A stretch of 64,000 nt of DNA from Chitinophaga dinghuensis (GCF_003259435.1 NZ_QLMA01000003.1:558001-622000); one strand, 5' to 3'; shown: positions 1 through 9,953, counted from the stretch's first letter. Numbers and translations are program-made. The notes: a model not told the origin generated them from the sequence alone.

Positions 1-1032
1 ATCTTCTTTTTTAAAGAGGACGCCTTTACGCAGACCATCTTCCACCAGGTCTTTACCTAACAGGTAAGTCTGGCTTTCGTAGTACATTTTATCGAAGTCG
101 ATGCCCAGTTTTTTATAGGTCACGTCGAAGCCTTCGTATACCCAGCTGTTCATTTGATTCCACAGCTCGCGTACTTCCGGATTGCCAGCTTCCCATTGCT
201 GCAGCATGATTTTAGCTTGCAGCATGATTTCGGTTTTATTACGGGACAGTTCTTTAATGTCGCCCATAATTTTCCCTATTTTATCTTCATCTGCCTGTAC
301 TTCCGGTTTATGCAGGGCCGTTACTAATTTCTCCAGCTTTTCTGTTTCAGCAGGATTGAAATCGCGGAAATCGCGTTCCAGTACGCGGTCAATGATAGGT
401 TCCGCTTGTTCTTTTACAACAGATTCGAACTTCACATAATAGTCGCCTACCAGGTGATCGCCTTTGATACCGGTGGATTGCGGCGTATCGCCATGAGCGA
501 ATTCCTGCCATGCCAGCATGGATTTACAGATATGTATACCACGGTCGTTAACCAGGTTGGCTTTAATCACTTCAAAACCGTTCGCCTTCAGGATTTCAGC
601 GATAGCATAACCTAAGAAGTTATTACGCAGGTGACCGAGGTGTAAAGGTTTGTTGGTATTAGGAGAGGAATATTCTACCATGACTTTTTTGCCATTGGCA
701 GGTTGAATTCCGAATTGAGTATTGGTGTATTCTTTTTGCAGGAAGGCAGACCAGTAATTGTGGTTGATGACGAGGTTCAGGAACCCTTTAACCACATTGA
801 AACCGGAGATCAGCTCCTGGTGATTGTTTAGCAGGTATTCACCGATGCGTTGGCCGGTTTCTTCCGGTTTTTGTCGGCTGACTTTAGCGAATGGGAAAAC
901 GACAATGGTGTATTCACCTTCGAATTCAGGTTTGGTAATATTGACAGAGATGTCAGCTTCCGAAACCTGTTGGTCGTAAAGTGATTTAATGGCGGCCACT
1001 GCGGCCGTTCTGATTGATTGTACAACACTCAT
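1..1032 (-). CDS. argS: Arginyl-tRNA synthetase, N-terminal part (cut by window edge)
   Basis: Charges tRNA-Arg with arginine in the cytoplasm. The reading frame runs from an ATG at 1032 to the left edge without a stop, giving 344 residues of a protein usually about 590 long. The N-terminal additional domain characteristic of ArgRS covers roughly residues 1-90. The class I signature HLGH sits at residues 131-134 inside SSPNTNKPLHLGH, which is diagnostic for ArgRS. The C-terminal half with the KMSK-equivalent region lies outside the window. The gene stands alone; a small outer-membrane protein follows upstream in the same orientation behind its own terminator. Identification is firm; only the missing end is unknown. 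Confidence 0.96.
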   Translation of the reverse strand, partial: MSVVQSIRTAAVAAIKSLYDQQVSEADISVNITKPEFEGEYTIVVFPFAKVSRQKPEETGQRIGEYLLNNHQELISGFNVVKGFLNLVINHNYWSAFLQKEYTNTQFGIQPANGKKVMVEYSSPNTNKPLHLGHLRNNFLGYAIAEILKANGFEVIKANLVNDRGIHICKSMLAWQEFAHGDTPQSTGIKGDHLVGDYYVKFESVVKEQAEPIIDRVLERDFRDFNPAETEKLEKLVTALHKPEVQADEDKIGKIMGDIKELSRNKTEIMLQAKIMLQQWEAGNPEVRELWNQMNSWVYEGFDVTYKKLGIDFDKMYYESQTYLLGKDLVEDGLRKGVLFKKED

Positions 1033-1176
1033 GCTGAAAATGGTTAATGCGAGGAGCAAAGATAATCGTTTCTGGCTAAGTGCGCAAAGGGGCTTGCTGA
1101 GCTGTTGTATGAATATGGCTGCGTATAGGGGGTAATGTTAGGGAGATGACAGTCGCTCCAACTGCCATGAAATTAT

Positions 1177-1205
1177 AAAGCCACGGGAAATGATCCCGTG
1201 GCTTT
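1177..1205 (-). terminator. Hairpin terminator of the 1237-1812 gene
   Basis: A perfect 12-bp inverted repeat (AAAGCCACGGGA / TCCCGTGGCTTT) with a 5-nt loop lies 31 bp past the stop of the leftward barrel gene. It is followed on the minus strand by an AU-rich stretch. Confidence 0.7.
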
Positions 1206-1236
1206 GCATAATTTTTTCTAAAGTTGAGCTGAGCGA

Positions 1237-1812
1237 TTAGAATTGGTAGAACACACCTACCTGAGCTACCGAGTTTTTGCTGGTAGAATTGCTATAGTCG
1301 CTGTTCACAGCGTTTGTGATGCCGAACATATATCTACCGGAAACGCCAAAGCCGCAGTCAAATTTGTAACCGCAACCAAAGCCAAGACCGAAATCGGCGC
1401 CACTTAATTGATTTTTCACATCCTTGCTGTTAGAACCTATTTTTTGTTTAGCGCCAACCAGAATACCTACCTGTGGACCCGCTTCCAGGTAGAAGCTAGG
1501 AACGATAGAGTACTGAATCATGACAGGAATATTGAGGTAATCTGTTTTCAATGTTACATCTGCAAAGGGACTAGGATTATCTTTTTTAACGCCTTGTCCG
1601 GAGTACAGTAATTCTGGCTGGATAGCCCATTCTTTGGTCAGGCCGATGTTTACAAAACCACCGACATGAAATCCTGCCTGGGTTTTGGCGTTGTCCGTGT
1701 TAGTCATTTTGTCGATGTTCAGACCACCTTTCAAACCAAAATGAATGCTTTGTGCTTGAGTGCTAAGAAAAGCTCCTATTGCGAGAACGCCGGACAGAAT
1801 AAGTTTTTTCAT
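1237..1812 (-). CDS. Small outer-membrane beta-barrel protein (PorT-like fold)
   Basis: A 191-residue protein with a clear signal peptide (MKKLILSGVLAIGAFLSTQAQ) followed by alternating hydrophobic strands that start with the typical motif FGLKGGLN and end in a terminal aromatic residue (VGVFYQF). This is the pattern of the outer-membrane beta-barrel domain found in many small Bacteroidota proteins (PorT/OMP_b-brl families), predicted to form an eight-stranded barrel. The substrate or role is not evident. It has its own terminator and is probably a single-gene unit. Some members are surface antigens or structural porins; no specific function should be assigned here. Confidence 0.8.
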   Translation of the reverse strand: MKKLILSGVLAIGAFLSTQAQSIHFGLKGGLNIDKMTNTDNAKTQAGFHVGGFVNIGLTKEWAIQPELLYSGQGVKKDNPSPFADVTLKTDYLNIPVMIQYSIVPSFYLEAGPQVGILVGAKQKIGSNSKDVKNQLSGADFGLGFGCGYKFDCGFGVSGRYMFGITNAVNSDYSNSTSKNSVAQVGVFYQF

Positions 1813-1900
1813 GATATGTTTTTATTTGAGGCTAGGGCAAAGGCAATAACTGTGCCGGTTATATGAAAACATATAAATAATTTTTGTACTGGATAAAATA

Positions 1901-1930
1901 AAAAGGACAAACCAATTGGTTTGTCCTTTT
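1901..1930 (-). terminator. Perfect palindromic terminator after the OmpA-family gene
   Basis: A 30-bp perfect palindrome (arms AAAAGGACAAACCAA / TTGGTTTGTCCTTTT) lies 26 bp beyond the stop of the leftward OmpA-family gene. On the minus strand it is followed by TTTATTTTAT. It probably acts as an intrinsic terminator. Confidence 0.75.
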
Positions 1931-1956
1931 GCGTTGGGTGTATTTAGAGAGTAGGT

Positions 1957-3330
1957 TTAGAAAATGTTAAACTCCACGCGACGGTTTTTCTGACGGCCGG
2001 CAGCAGTTTTATTAGAAGAGATTGGTTGGGTTGGTCCATAACCAACAGCTTCAATTTTATTGGCTAGTACGCCTCTGCCAATGAGATAGTTTTTCACGGC
2101 TTCGGCTCTTTCTTTAGAAAGTTCCATATTCCGGGCGAGGCTACCTACGTTATCCGTGTGGCCAGAGAGTTTCAGGTTCAGGTTTTTACGTTTCATGAGG
2201 TCTGCCACTCTATCCAGTGCAGGATAAGAAGATGGTTTGATAGAGGCTTTTGCAAACTCGAATTCCAGATTGCGGATAGCTTCTTTTACAATACCTCTGT
2301 CTTCTTCCGTGATGACTACCTTTTCTTCTACTTTTGGCACTTCAGGAACAGGCAGTGGGCAACCGCTACCATCTACTTTAACGCCTGGAGGAGTGTTCGG
2401 GCATTTATCGAAGAAGTCGGACACGCCATCTCCGTCGGAATCTTTTGTCAGTTTATCCATATCGGCAGCCATCCTGGCATTAGCAGCGGTGGCAGCATCC
2501 AGTTTGGCACGTGTTGCCATATTTTCTGCTGTCAGGTCTTCATACATTTGTTTGGCTGGATTGTGGAACTGCAGTTGTGGTCTGCCTTTTTTACCCAGGG
2601 CGAATTCCAGACCTACGTGGCCATAGGAGAATTTGTCCTTGTCAGGTCCTCTGTAGTAGCCGTCGAGATTATCTCCATCGGTGTAGTACATCGTGTATCC
2701 GAGATCCAGGTTAATCAGCTCAGAGAGTTTGAATTTGATACCTGCGCCAACTGGGATAACTAGTTCACTGATGGTGCCGCCTGGTTTATAATCCATAGTA
2801 GAACCATTTCTTAAAGTGAGCGTGGGGCTGTAGCCTGCCAGACCGCCACCTACGGATGCATACAGTGTGGCTATGTTTTGCCGGGTGAGCCAGTTGACGG
2901 TGGTGATATTGAATACTGCGTTCAGGGTACCTGTGTATTTCAACTTGGTTTTGAATTCCAGGTAAGGTCTGTTGGGAGGCATGCCATTACCAAGATTTTT
3001 GTCGTTGTTGCCTTTCAGTTGTCCACCCATATAGTCCAGCCTAAGACCGAAGAAATGCAGGATTTGATACTGTACATAGGCGCCGTAGCCGAAATCCGGC
3101 TTCCACTTGGTAAAATCATTGCTACCGCCAGTAACAACGGAAGGAGCGGTCATACCGCCGTTGATACCGATGTACCACTTTTTGTACTCTTTTCCGCCTT
3201 TAAAAAGTGGGGCTTTAGGTTCTTTACTTTCCCCTTCTACAGTAACGGTGGCTTCTTGTTGGGCCTTGGCAATAAATGGCATGAATGCCAGGAGGGCTAT
3301 GGCGAATTGCCATATCATGGTTCTTTTCAT
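1957..3330 (-). CDS. OmpA-family outer-membrane protein with TSP3 calcium-binding repeat
   Basis: An outer-membrane protein that anchors to peptidoglycan. From the ATG at 3330 it begins with a signal peptide (MKRTMIWQFAIALLAFMPFIAKAQ). An N-terminal beta-barrel-like region of about 260 residues follows, then a short coiled-coil-prone segment. Next is a thrombospondin type 3 calcium-binding motif (DSDGDGVSDFFDKCPNTPPG). The C-terminal OmpA domain carries the signature LSGHTDNVG and the RRVEF ending, which bind diaminopimelate in peptidoglycan. Upstream in-frame ATGs at 3342 and 3420 exist, but the 3330 start gives a clean signal peptide. It is divergent from dnaK. Architecture matches the common Bacteroidota OmpA family; cell-envelope structural role inferred. 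Confidence 0.88.
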   Translation of the reverse strand: MKRTMIWQFAIALLAFMPFIAKAQQEATVTVEGESKEPKAPLFKGGKEYKKWYIGINGGMTAPSVVTGGSNDFTKWKPDFGYGAYVQYQILHFFGLRLDYMGGQLKGNNDKNLGNGMPPNRPYLEFKTKLKYTGTLNAVFNITTVNWLTRQNIATLYASVGGGLAGYSPTLTLRNGSTMDYKPGGTISELVIPVGAGIKFKLSELINLDLGYTMYYTDGDNLDGYYRGPDKDKFSYGHVGLEFALGKKGRPQLQFHNPAKQMYEDLTAENMATRAKLDAATAANARMAADMDKLTKDSDGDGVSDFFDKCPNTPPGVKVDGSGCPLPVPEVPKVEEKVVITEEDRGIVKEAIRNLEFEFAKASIKPSSYPALDRVADLMKRKNLNLKLSGHTDNVGSLARNMELSKERAEAVKNYLIGRGVLANKIEAVGYGPTQPISSNKTAAGRQKNRRVEFNIF

Positions 3331-3630
3331 AAGAATGAACATTATAGCAGATGAATAATAAAATGGTTGATAAGGCTCGGGGATAATAGAATCTTTTGGG
3401 CAGGCAGAGGTTATGAACAATCGGGCCCCTGTATTTGTCTATTAAGGACGTCAACGGACGGACGTCTGGGGGCGCTATGAGTAAAAATAGTGATTATTCA
3501 TTTAATTAATCATTAATCACTTAAAAAAAACGGACTGACATATTTTCAGATTCTTTCCGCTTGGCATAATCATTGACAAATTTCCGACAAACACGCATTT
3601 TACTTACAACTAAAGGAGAATCTTAATACT
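3331..3630. promoter_or_regulatory. Divergent regulatory region between ompA-type gene and dnaK
   Basis: The 300-bp region between the two divergent starts holds no gene. Two copies of the palindrome GACGTC lie at 3448-3453 and 3461-3466, 13 bp apart. Nearer dnaK, TTGGCATAATCATTGAC at 3561-3577 resembles a sigma-54 -24/-12 site (GG then GA instead of GC at the right spacing); TTGACA at 3573-3578 could equally be a -35-like element. A strong Shine-Dalgarno-like AAAGGAG at 3612-3618 precedes the dnaK ATG. Which element is used is not decided by the sequence. Confidence 0.4.
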
Positions 3631-5538
3631 ATGGGAAAAATAATAGGCATTGACTTAGGAACTACCAACTCATGCGTTGCCGTAATGGAAGGTAACGAAC
3701 CGGTAGTTATTGCCAATGATGAGGGCAGGAGAACCACCCCATCTGTTGTGGCATTTTTGAAAAATGGTGAAAGGAAAGTGGGTGATCCTGCAAAGCGCCA
3801 GGCTATTACCAATCCTGTGAACACGATCATGTCAGTAAAGCGTTTCATGGGCCGTCATTTTGACGAAGTATCCAACGAACTGACACACGTTAGCTATAAA
3901 GTAGTTAGAGGGGACAACAATACTACCCGTATCGATATTGATGGCAGATTATATACGCCACAAGAAATTTCTGCAATGATTCTGCAGAAAATGAAGAAAA
4001 CAGCAGAAGATTACCTGGGTCAGGAAGTAACTGAAGCAGTAATCACTGTTCCTGCATACTTTAATGACGCACAACGTCAGGCAACGAAAGAAGCAGGCGA
4101 AATCGCCGGCCTCACCGTTCGTCGTATTATCAACGAACCTACTGCCGCTGCACTGGCATATGGTCTCGATAAAAAACATCATGACAGCAAAATCGCTGTA
4201 TTTGACCTTGGTGGCGGTACCTTCGATATCTCCATCCTGGAACTGGGCGATGGCGTATTTGAAGTAAAATCTACCAACGGTGATACGCACCTCGGTGGTG
4301 ACGACTTCGATAAAGTGATCATGGACTGGTTAGCAGATGAGTTCAAGAAAGAGGAAGCAGTTGATCTGCACAAAGATCCAATGAGCTGGCAGCGTCTGAA
4401 AGAAGCTGCTGAAAAAGCTAAAATTGAGCTGTCTTCTTCTGCTGAAACTGAAATCAACCTGCCATACATCACCGCAGTTGATGGAGTTCCTAAACACCTG
4501 GTGAAAAAATTAACCCGCGCTAAATTCGAACAGCTGAGCGACTCCCTGGTGGAAAGAACACTGGAGCCTTGCCGCGCTGCACTGAAAGATGCCGGTATGA
4601 ATACTTCCGAAATTGACGAAGTAATCCTGGTTGGTGGTTCTACCCGTATTCCTAAAATCCAGGAAGTGGTAGAGAAATTCTTCGGTAAAAAACCTAACCG
4701 TGGCGTAAACCCTGATGAAGTTGTTGCCGTTGGTGCTGCAATCCAGGGTGGCGTACTCACTGGTGAAGTGAAAGACGTATTGCTGCTGGACGTTACCCCA
4801 CTTTCTCTGGGTATCGAAACCATGGGCGGCGTTATGACTAAACTGATCGAGTCTAACACCACTATTCCTACTAAAAAATCAGAAACATTCTCTACTGCTG
4901 CTGACAACCAGCCTAGCGTAGAAATTCACGTACTGCAGGGCGAAAGACCAATGGCTAACCAGAACAGAACGCTGGGTCGCTTCATCCTCGGTGATATTCC
5001 TCCTGCTCCTCGTGGCGTTCCTCAGATCGAAGTTATTTTCGATATCGATGCAAACGGTATCCTGCACGTAACTGCGAAAGATAAAGGCACCGGTAAAACC
5101 CAAAACATCAAAATTGAAGCGGGTAGCGGTCTTAGCAAAGATGAGATCGAAAAAATGAAAACCGAAGCCAAAGCAAATGAGGCCAGCGATAAAGAAGCAC
5201 GCGAAAAAATCGAGAAGCTGAATAAAGCTGACAGCATGATCTTCCAGACTGAAAAACAGCTGAAAGAATACGGCGATAAACTGGGCGCTGATAAAAAAGC
5301 TACCATCGAAACCGCACTGAACAAACTGAAAGAAGCACACAAAGCACAAGATAGCGCAGCCCTGGATACAGCTACTGCTGAACTGGATGCTGCATGGACT
5401 GCCGCTTCTGAAGAACTGTACAAAGCTACGCAAGGCCAACCTGATGCAGGTCAAGCCAACGGTGGCGGTCAGCAACAAAGCCAGAGCAACGCTGGCGGCG
5501 ACGGTGTTACCGATGCTGAATTTGAAGAAGTGAAGTAA
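3631..5538 (+). CDS. dnaK: Molecular chaperone DnaK (Hsp70)
   Basis: ATP-driven cytoplasmic chaperone that binds unfolded polypeptides and works with DnaJ and GrpE. The 635-residue length is standard. The N-terminal ATPase domain starts with [17 protein letters not shown] and contains the second phosphate loop [14 protein letters not shown] and the adenosine motif [11 protein letters not shown]. The substrate-binding domain (about 390-505) contains [16 protein letters not shown]. The helical lid ends in a Gly/Gln-rich tail and the conserved terminal acidic motif (EFEEVK). The start is fixed by the conserved N-terminus and an unusually good Shine-Dalgarno site for this phylum. Neither grpE nor dnaJ is adjacent. 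A terminator follows directly. Confidence 0.98.
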   Translation: MGKIIGIDLGTTNSCVAVMEGNEPVVIANDEGRRTTPSVVAFLKNGERKVGDPAKRQAITNPVNTIMSVKRFMGRHFDEVSNELTHVSYKVVRGDNNTTRIDIDGRLYTPQEISAMILQKMKKTAEDYLGQEVTEAVITVPAYFNDAQRQATKEAGEIAGLTVRRIINEPTAAALAYGLDKKHHDSKIAVFDLGGGTFDISILELGDGVFEVKSTNGDTHLGGDDFDKVIMDWLADEFKKEEAVDLHKDPMSWQRLKEAAEKAKIELSSSAETEINLPYITAVDGVPKHLVKKLTRAKFEQLSDSLVERTLEPCRAALKDAGMNTSEIDEVILVGGSTRIPKIQEVVEKFFGKKPNRGVNPDEVVAVGAAIQGGVLTGEVKDVLLLDVTPLSLGIETMGGVMTKLIESNTTIPTKKSETFSTAADNQPSVEIHVLQGERPMANQNRTLGRFILGDIPPAPRGVPQIEVIFDIDANGILHVTAKDKGTGKTQNIKIEAGSGLSKDEIEKMKTEAKANEASDKEAREKIEKLNKADSMIFQTEKQLKEYGDKLGADKKATIETALNKLKEAHKAQDSAALDTATAELDAAWTAASEELYKATQGQPDAGQANGGGQQQSQSNAGGDGVTDAEFEEVK

Positions 5539-5561
5539 GTACAATAAAGCAAACATAATGC

Positions 5562-5596
5562 ACAAAGGCGCTCTTTCGGGCGCCTTTGTTTTTTTA
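5562..5596 (+). terminator. Intrinsic terminator of dnaK
   Basis: A 10-bp GC-rich inverted repeat (ACAAAGGCGC / GCGCCTTTGT, 8-nt loop) is followed immediately by seven T residues, 23 bp after the dnaK stop. Confidence 0.9.
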
Positions 5597-5650
5597 TTCC
5601 CCTCCTGCTTTTACAGAATTCCTTATTTTGTAGCGGCTTAGCAGGAAAAC

Positions 5651-8308
5651 ATGTATTACAGACTCAGGTTCTATCTTCATTATCAAACCCAGTTCGGGCA
5701 GAATATTTTCCTGCTCGGAAATATTCCCGTAGCCGGAAATAATCACCCGAAACAGGCTATACAGCTGCATTGGCTCCCAGGCAACTGGTGGTATGCAGAC
5801 ATCAATCTCCCTCAGGAAGAAACCATCGAATTTCAGTACCATTATCTCGTCAGAGAACTGGAACAGACAATTACAGAAGGCGCTGTCCGGAAAATTGCTA
5901 TTCGCGCGGGCGCCCCATACGACCAGGTTTTTATCGATACATGGAATGATGCCGCCAGCCTGGAAAACAACTGGTCCACCGCGCCATTTACCCGTGTGTT
6001 CTTTCCCCATAAAATAGCTATCGTCCCAGGTCAACTAACGGCAACGCATATATTTAAAGTAAAAGCGCCGCTGCTGGAAGAACATCAGACAGTATGCCTG
6101 CTGGGAAGCAATCCCGCTTTGGGAAATTGGGATAAATCCCATCCCGTTTTTATGCAATACACCGCAGATGGATGCTTCACTGCAGCGGTTGACCTTCGTA
6201 ATGTGGCTACGCCTCTCCCTTATAAATACGGCATCTGGGACTTGAAGGAACAACGTTTCCTGACATATGAAAACGGAGAAAACAGATGGCTGCATTTTGA
6301 AGCGCAACCTGGCCGCCAGGTTACTCTACAGGACGGATTTGTACGCAGAAATTACCAACACTGGAAAGGAACAGGCGTAGCGGTACCCGTGTTCAGTCTG
6401 CGTTCCACCGCAGGACTAGGTACAGGCGAGTTTGCCGATATTCCATTGTTGGCGCAATGGGCTGCATCAAAAAAGATGCAGCTGATACAACTACTGCCCA
6501 TCAATGATACCACCGCCACCCATACCTGGCGCGACTCTTACCCTTATGCAGCCGTGTCTTCCTATGCCTTACATCCCCTTTATATCCGTTTGCAAGATGT
6601 AGGTCAACTTCCGGAAGCACATCCATTACAACTGGAACTGCCATTATTACGGCAACGCCTCAACGATCATGACAATCTGGATTATGAAGCAGTCATGGAT
6701 TTCAAGCTGAAATACTTGTATGCATTGTATGAACAGCAGGATTATCAGTTGGAGACAACCGGGTATTGGCAGTGGTTTGCAGCCAATGAGCATTGGTTAT
6801 TGCCTTATGCGGCATTCTGTTTCCTGCGGGATAAGTATAAGTCGCCCGACTTCCATCACTGGGCTAATTACAGCCAATATCATTTCAGGTCAATTAATAC
6901 CATGATCATGGAAGATGCGGTAGCGGCAGAATCCGTGAGATTCCATTTCTTTGTTCAATATCATCTGCACCTGCAACTGGAAGCGGCTGTATCTCAATCG
7001 CGCGCCCTCGGCATAGCGCTGAAAGGAGATATTCCCATTGGCGTTGGCAGATGCAGCGTGGAAACGTGGACGCACCCCGAATTATTCCATATGAATATGC
7101 AGGCAGGCGCGCCGCCAGACAGCTTTACCGCCGAAGGGCAGAACTGGGGTTTCCCTACTTATAACTGGTCTCGCATGGCAGAAGATGGCTATGAATGGTG
7201 GCGACAGCGATTCCAGCAGATGGCCCAGTATTTTGATGCTTTCCGCATAGATCATATTCTCGGTTTCTTCCGTATCTGGCAAATACCCATGGATGCCGTT
7301 CAAGGAATATTGGGGTATTTTCATCCAGCCGTTCCCGTTAGTAGGGAAGAACTGATTTATAAGAATATTGGTTTTGATGAAGAACGCTTCTGCGAGCCAT
7401 ATATCACAGATGAAATGCTGGATAATGCCTTTGGAAATTATGCAGATGTCATCAGAGATACTTACCTGATACGGCTTACAAACGGAAGATATGCATTGCA
7501 GTCTGCTTTTAATACACAACGGAAAGTGCAGCAGCAAGAGCTGCCGGCAGGCATGAAAACGGCTTTGTATCATTTGCTGGCAGATGTCATTTTACTACGG
7601 GAAAATCGGGAAGGGAAAGTGATGTATCATCCGCGGTACGACTTCATGTCTACCGCTTCCTTTGCAGATTTACCTGCCGATGTCAGAGCGAAACTGGCCA
7701 CCTTGCATCAACAGTATTTTTACGGGAGACACGAGCACCTCTGGCGGAAAGAGGCCCTCCGGAAATTACCTTATATCAGCAAGGCTACAGACATGCTGAT
7801 ATGTGGGGAAGATCTGGGAATGGTGCCTGCCTGTGTACCTGCGGTAATGCAGCAGTTGGGGATATTAAGCCTTGAAATTCAGCACATGCCCAAGCATCCG
7901 AAAGATACTTTCTCCTCGCTGCCATTGGCGCCATACTTATCCGTAGTGACACCATCAACGCATGATATGCCTACTATACGAGGTTGGTGGGAAGAGCAAC
8001 CAGTACGTACCCAACAATATTGGGAAGAAGTATTGCAGCATAAGGGTAAAGCGCCGCAGACCTGTTCGCCGGATATCATAGGGGAAATCGTAGCGCAGCA
8101 TTTGCAATCTCCGGCAATGTGGCGTATCTTTCAAATCCAGGAACTGTTGGCAATGGATGGTCTGCAAACTGCCGCCAATCCAGAGGATGAGCGGATAAAT
8201 ATCCCGGCAGTCGCTGTGCATTACTGGCGTTATCGCATCAAAACAAACCTGGAAGACATACTTAAAATCAATTCTGAAGTTAATGGAACTGCATCTATAT
8301 CCATTTGA
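5651..8308 (+). CDS. malQ: 4-alpha-glucanotransferase with two N-terminal CBM20 domains (GH77, DPE2-like)
   Basis: Transfers alpha-1,4-glucan segments between maltooligosaccharides or glycogen-type acceptors in the cytoplasm. At 885 residues it is longer than plain MalQ because two starch-binding CBM20 modules precede the catalytic domain, roughly residues 1-110 and 130-230 (the second with LLGSNPALGNWD). The GH77 domain fills the rest. Its nucleophile Asp lies in DAFRIDHILGFFR near residue 533, the acid/base Glu in ICGEDLG near 717, and the stabilising Asp in STHDMPTIRGWW near 770. This CBM20-CBM20-GH77 layout is that of plant DPE2 and its bacterial relatives, which act on maltose and complex glucans. 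No signal peptide is present. Its 3' end overlaps the next gene by 26 bp, suggesting coupled translation. Function confident; preferred acceptor unknown. Confidence 0.95.
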   Translation: MYYRLRFYLHYQTQFGQNIFLLGNIPVAGNNHPKQAIQLHWLPGNWWYADINLPQEETIEFQYHYLVRELEQTITEGAVRKIAIRAGAPYDQVFIDTWNDAASLENNWSTAPFTRVFFPHKIAIVPGQLTATHIFKVKAPLLEEHQTVCLLGSNPALGNWDKSHPVFMQYTADGCFTAAVDLRNVATPLPYKYGIWDLKEQRFLTYENGENRWLHFEAQPGRQVTLQDGFVRRNYQHWKGTGVAVPVFSLRSTAGLGTGEFADIPLLAQWAASKKMQLIQLLPINDTTATHTWRDSYPYAAVSSYALHPLYIRLQDVGQLPEAHPLQLELPLLRQRLNDHDNLDYEAVMDFKLKYLYALYEQQDYQLETTGYWQWFAANEHWLLPYAAFCFLRDKYKSPDFHHWANYSQYHFRSINTMIMEDAVAAESVRFHFFVQYHLHLQLEAAVSQSRALGIALKGDIPIGVGRCSVETWTHPELFHMNMQAGAPPDSFTAEGQNWGFPTYNWSRMAEDGYEWWRQRFQQMAQYFDAFRIDHILGFFRIWQIPMDAVQGILGYFHPAVPVSREELIYKNIGFDEERFCEPYITDEMLDNAFGNYADVIRDTYLIRLTNGRYALQSAFNTQRKVQQQELPAGMKTALYHLLADVILLRENREGKVMYHPRYDFMSTASFADLPADVRAKLATLHQQYFYGRHEHLWRKEALRKLPYISKATDMLICGEDLGMVPACVPAVMQQLGILSLEIQHMPKHPKDTFSSLPLAPYLSVVTPSTHDMPTIRGWWEEQPVRTQQYWEEVLQHKGKAPQTCSPDIIGEIVAQHLQSPAMWRIFQIQELLAMDGLQTAANPEDERINIPAVAVHYWRYRIKTNLEDILKINSEVNGTASISI

Positions 8309-9293
8309 GCTGAAGTTCAGACATACCTTTACCATCTCAAGAAAATCTAAAGACACTCAACCAACTCTTATCGTAGAATTACGCCACGACGGACTCAGCG
8401 GCCTTGGAGAAACAGTAGATAACTCCTACTATAACATGACTGTTCCTATCCTGATGGATACTATCAACCGCCATCGTGATTTTATCGAAAATTATCAACT
8501 GGATACGCCGGAGAAATTCTGGTCGGATCTTTATCCGCATTTCAGCGACAACATGTTCGCTTTATGTGCGCTGGATCTTGCCGCCTGGGATTTGTATGGT
8601 AAAAAGAAAGGACTACCGTTATATCAACTCTGGGGGCTGGATATTTCTCGCAATCCAATGACCGACTATACCATCGGCATAGATACCATTGAAAACATGG
8701 TGCAAAAGCTGAAAGATTTTCCATGGCCGATCTATAAGATTAAATTAGGTACCAAAGAAGATATTGCTATCATGCAGGAGTTGAGAAAGCATACCGACGC
8801 GGTCTTTCGTGTGGATGCCAACTGTGCCTGGGGGGTAGAAGAAACGTTGAAGAATGCCATTGCGCTGAAGGAACTGGGCGTAGAATTTATAGAGCAACCG
8901 ATGCCTGCTGCTGATGTGGAAGGTATGCGGGAAGTCTACAAAAAATCAGTATTACCGTTGATTGCCGATGAAAGTTGTATCCTGGAATCTGATGTGGCCC
9001 TTTGTCATGGCTGTTTTCATGGTATCAATATCAAGCTGGTGAAATGTGGCGGTATAACGCCTGCACGTCGTATGATTGCAGAAGCCCGACAGTTGGGTAT
9101 GAAGGTAATGACGGGTAGTATGAATGAAAGTACAGTAGGCGCATCTGCGGTAGCGCAGTTATTACCTTACCTGGACTATGTAGATATGGATGGTCCGTTG
9201 TTGCTGGCAGAAGATACGGCAACGGGTATACGAATGGAAACTGGTCGTATCATCTATGCCGATAGACCCGGCACTGGCGCTTTATTGAAGTAG
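8283..9293 (+). CDS. Dipeptide epimerase (enolase superfamily, L-Ala-D/L-Glu type)
   Basis: Likely interconverts L-Ala-D-Glu and L-Ala-L-Glu during recycling of peptidoglycan peptides. The 336-residue protein has the enolase-superfamily capping domain (about 1-120) and a TIM barrel with all catalytic residues visible: the KxK pair in IYKIKLG near residue 152, metal ligands Asp in FRVDANCAW, Glu in FIEQP and Asp in IADESC, and the acid/base Lys in IKLVKCGG. The DMDGP motif near residue 302 corresponds to the DxD that binds the dipeptide amino group in this family. The start codon lies inside the preceding glucanotransferase gene. Dipeptide specificity varies in this family (Ala-Glu, Ala-Phe, cationic dipeptides), so the exact substrate is uncertain. 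Confidence 0.88.
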   Translation: MELHLYPFELKFRHTFTISRKSKDTQPTLIVELRHDGLSGLGETVDNSYYNMTVPILMDTINRHRDFIENYQLDTPEKFWSDLYPHFSDNMFALCALDLAAWDLYGKKKGLPLYQLWGLDISRNPMTDYTIGIDTIENMVQKLKDFPWPIYKIKLGTKEDIAIMQELRKHTDAVFRVDANCAWGVEETLKNAIALKELGVEFIEQPMPAADVEGMREVYKKSVLPLIADESCILESDVALCHGCFHGINIKLVKCGGITPARRMIAEARQLGMKVMTGSMNESTVGASAVAQLLPYLDYVDMDGPLLLAEDTATGIRMETGRIIYADRPGTGALLK

Positions 9294-9295
9294 CC

Positions 9296-9919
9296 TTATA
9301 AATTCGGGTTGAATCCCGGCCAGAGAATTTCCTGGTAGTTTCCCATCGCTTTTATTACTGCATTTTTAATCCCGGGGTGCTGGCATCTGCTGATATCCCG
9401 GGTTACAATAATTCTGTCTGCATACGCCTGTAGTAATGCGTTATCCTGTAATATCGGGGTAAGCGTTCCGGTGAGGGTAATCTGCATGCCTGTAGATGAG
9501 AACGGCCATTGAGCGGCAGTTTGGAGGACATAGTCCTGCAAAGGGCCTGGCTTTGTGTATTGCAACAGATCCGGTAGATAACGAAGACAGAGGTCTGCGC
9601 TATAAATAACTGCCGGCGTAACGGGCGGAGTAAAGGGCGGTAGGTGAGTTATAATTTCGGAAGACACGGGCGCCTCCGCCAGCTGAATGATGCGGTAGGC
9701 AAGGGTAGCGGCCCAGAGGGCAGCATCTTCATGAAACGGAGGAGGTGTTGTGGGCATCTCCTGGCTGTCGTCTCTATAAAAATTATACAACACCACACTT
9801 GCTTCCTGTAACGCAGTGGGAGAGAACGGGGTAATACCGGGTAAAACAGATACTTTACTGTCCTGGGTAAGGGCAGTTACAAATAAAGCTAGATTCATAG
9901 GTAACAATGGCACAGCCAT
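9296..9919 (-). CDS. Unassigned helical protein in the caspase-fold peptidase operon
   Basis: A 207-residue soluble protein with no signal peptide or membrane segment, third gene of a leftward operon behind a caspase-fold peptidase and a small beta-rich protein. I do not recognise the family. It is mostly alpha-helical with proline-rich linkers; a helix with ALWAATLAYRIIQL near residue 80 is the most distinctive stretch. It faintly recalls helical accessory proteins of MoxR-vWA-beta-propeller systems, but no MoxR ATPase or vWA gene is nearby, so this is only a suggestion. The ATG at 9919 is preferred over an upstream TTG; an internal ATG at 9898 (MNLALFVTAL) is also plausible. Its stop is 2 bp from that of the convergent epimerase. 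Confidence 0.6.
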   Translation of the reverse strand: MAVPLLPMNLALFVTALTQDSKVSVLPGITPFSPTALQEASVVLYNFYRDDSQEMPTTPPPFHEDAALWAATLAYRIIQLAEAPVSSEIITHLPPFTPPVTPAVIYSADLCLRYLPDLLQYTKPGPLQDYVLQTAAQWPFSSTGMQITLTGTLTPILQDNALLQAYADRIIVTRDISRCQHPGIKNAVIKAMGNYQEILWPGFNPNL

Positions 9920-9953
9920 TCTCCCACAAATTAGCAAAAAAAGGGTTAGCTAG

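Noticed and set aside
4179..5565. Two long overlapping open frames antisense to dnaK
   Set aside because: Opposite-strand dnaK frames are a well-known artefact of its codon use; the translations are Ser-, Phe- and Cys-rich with no motif.
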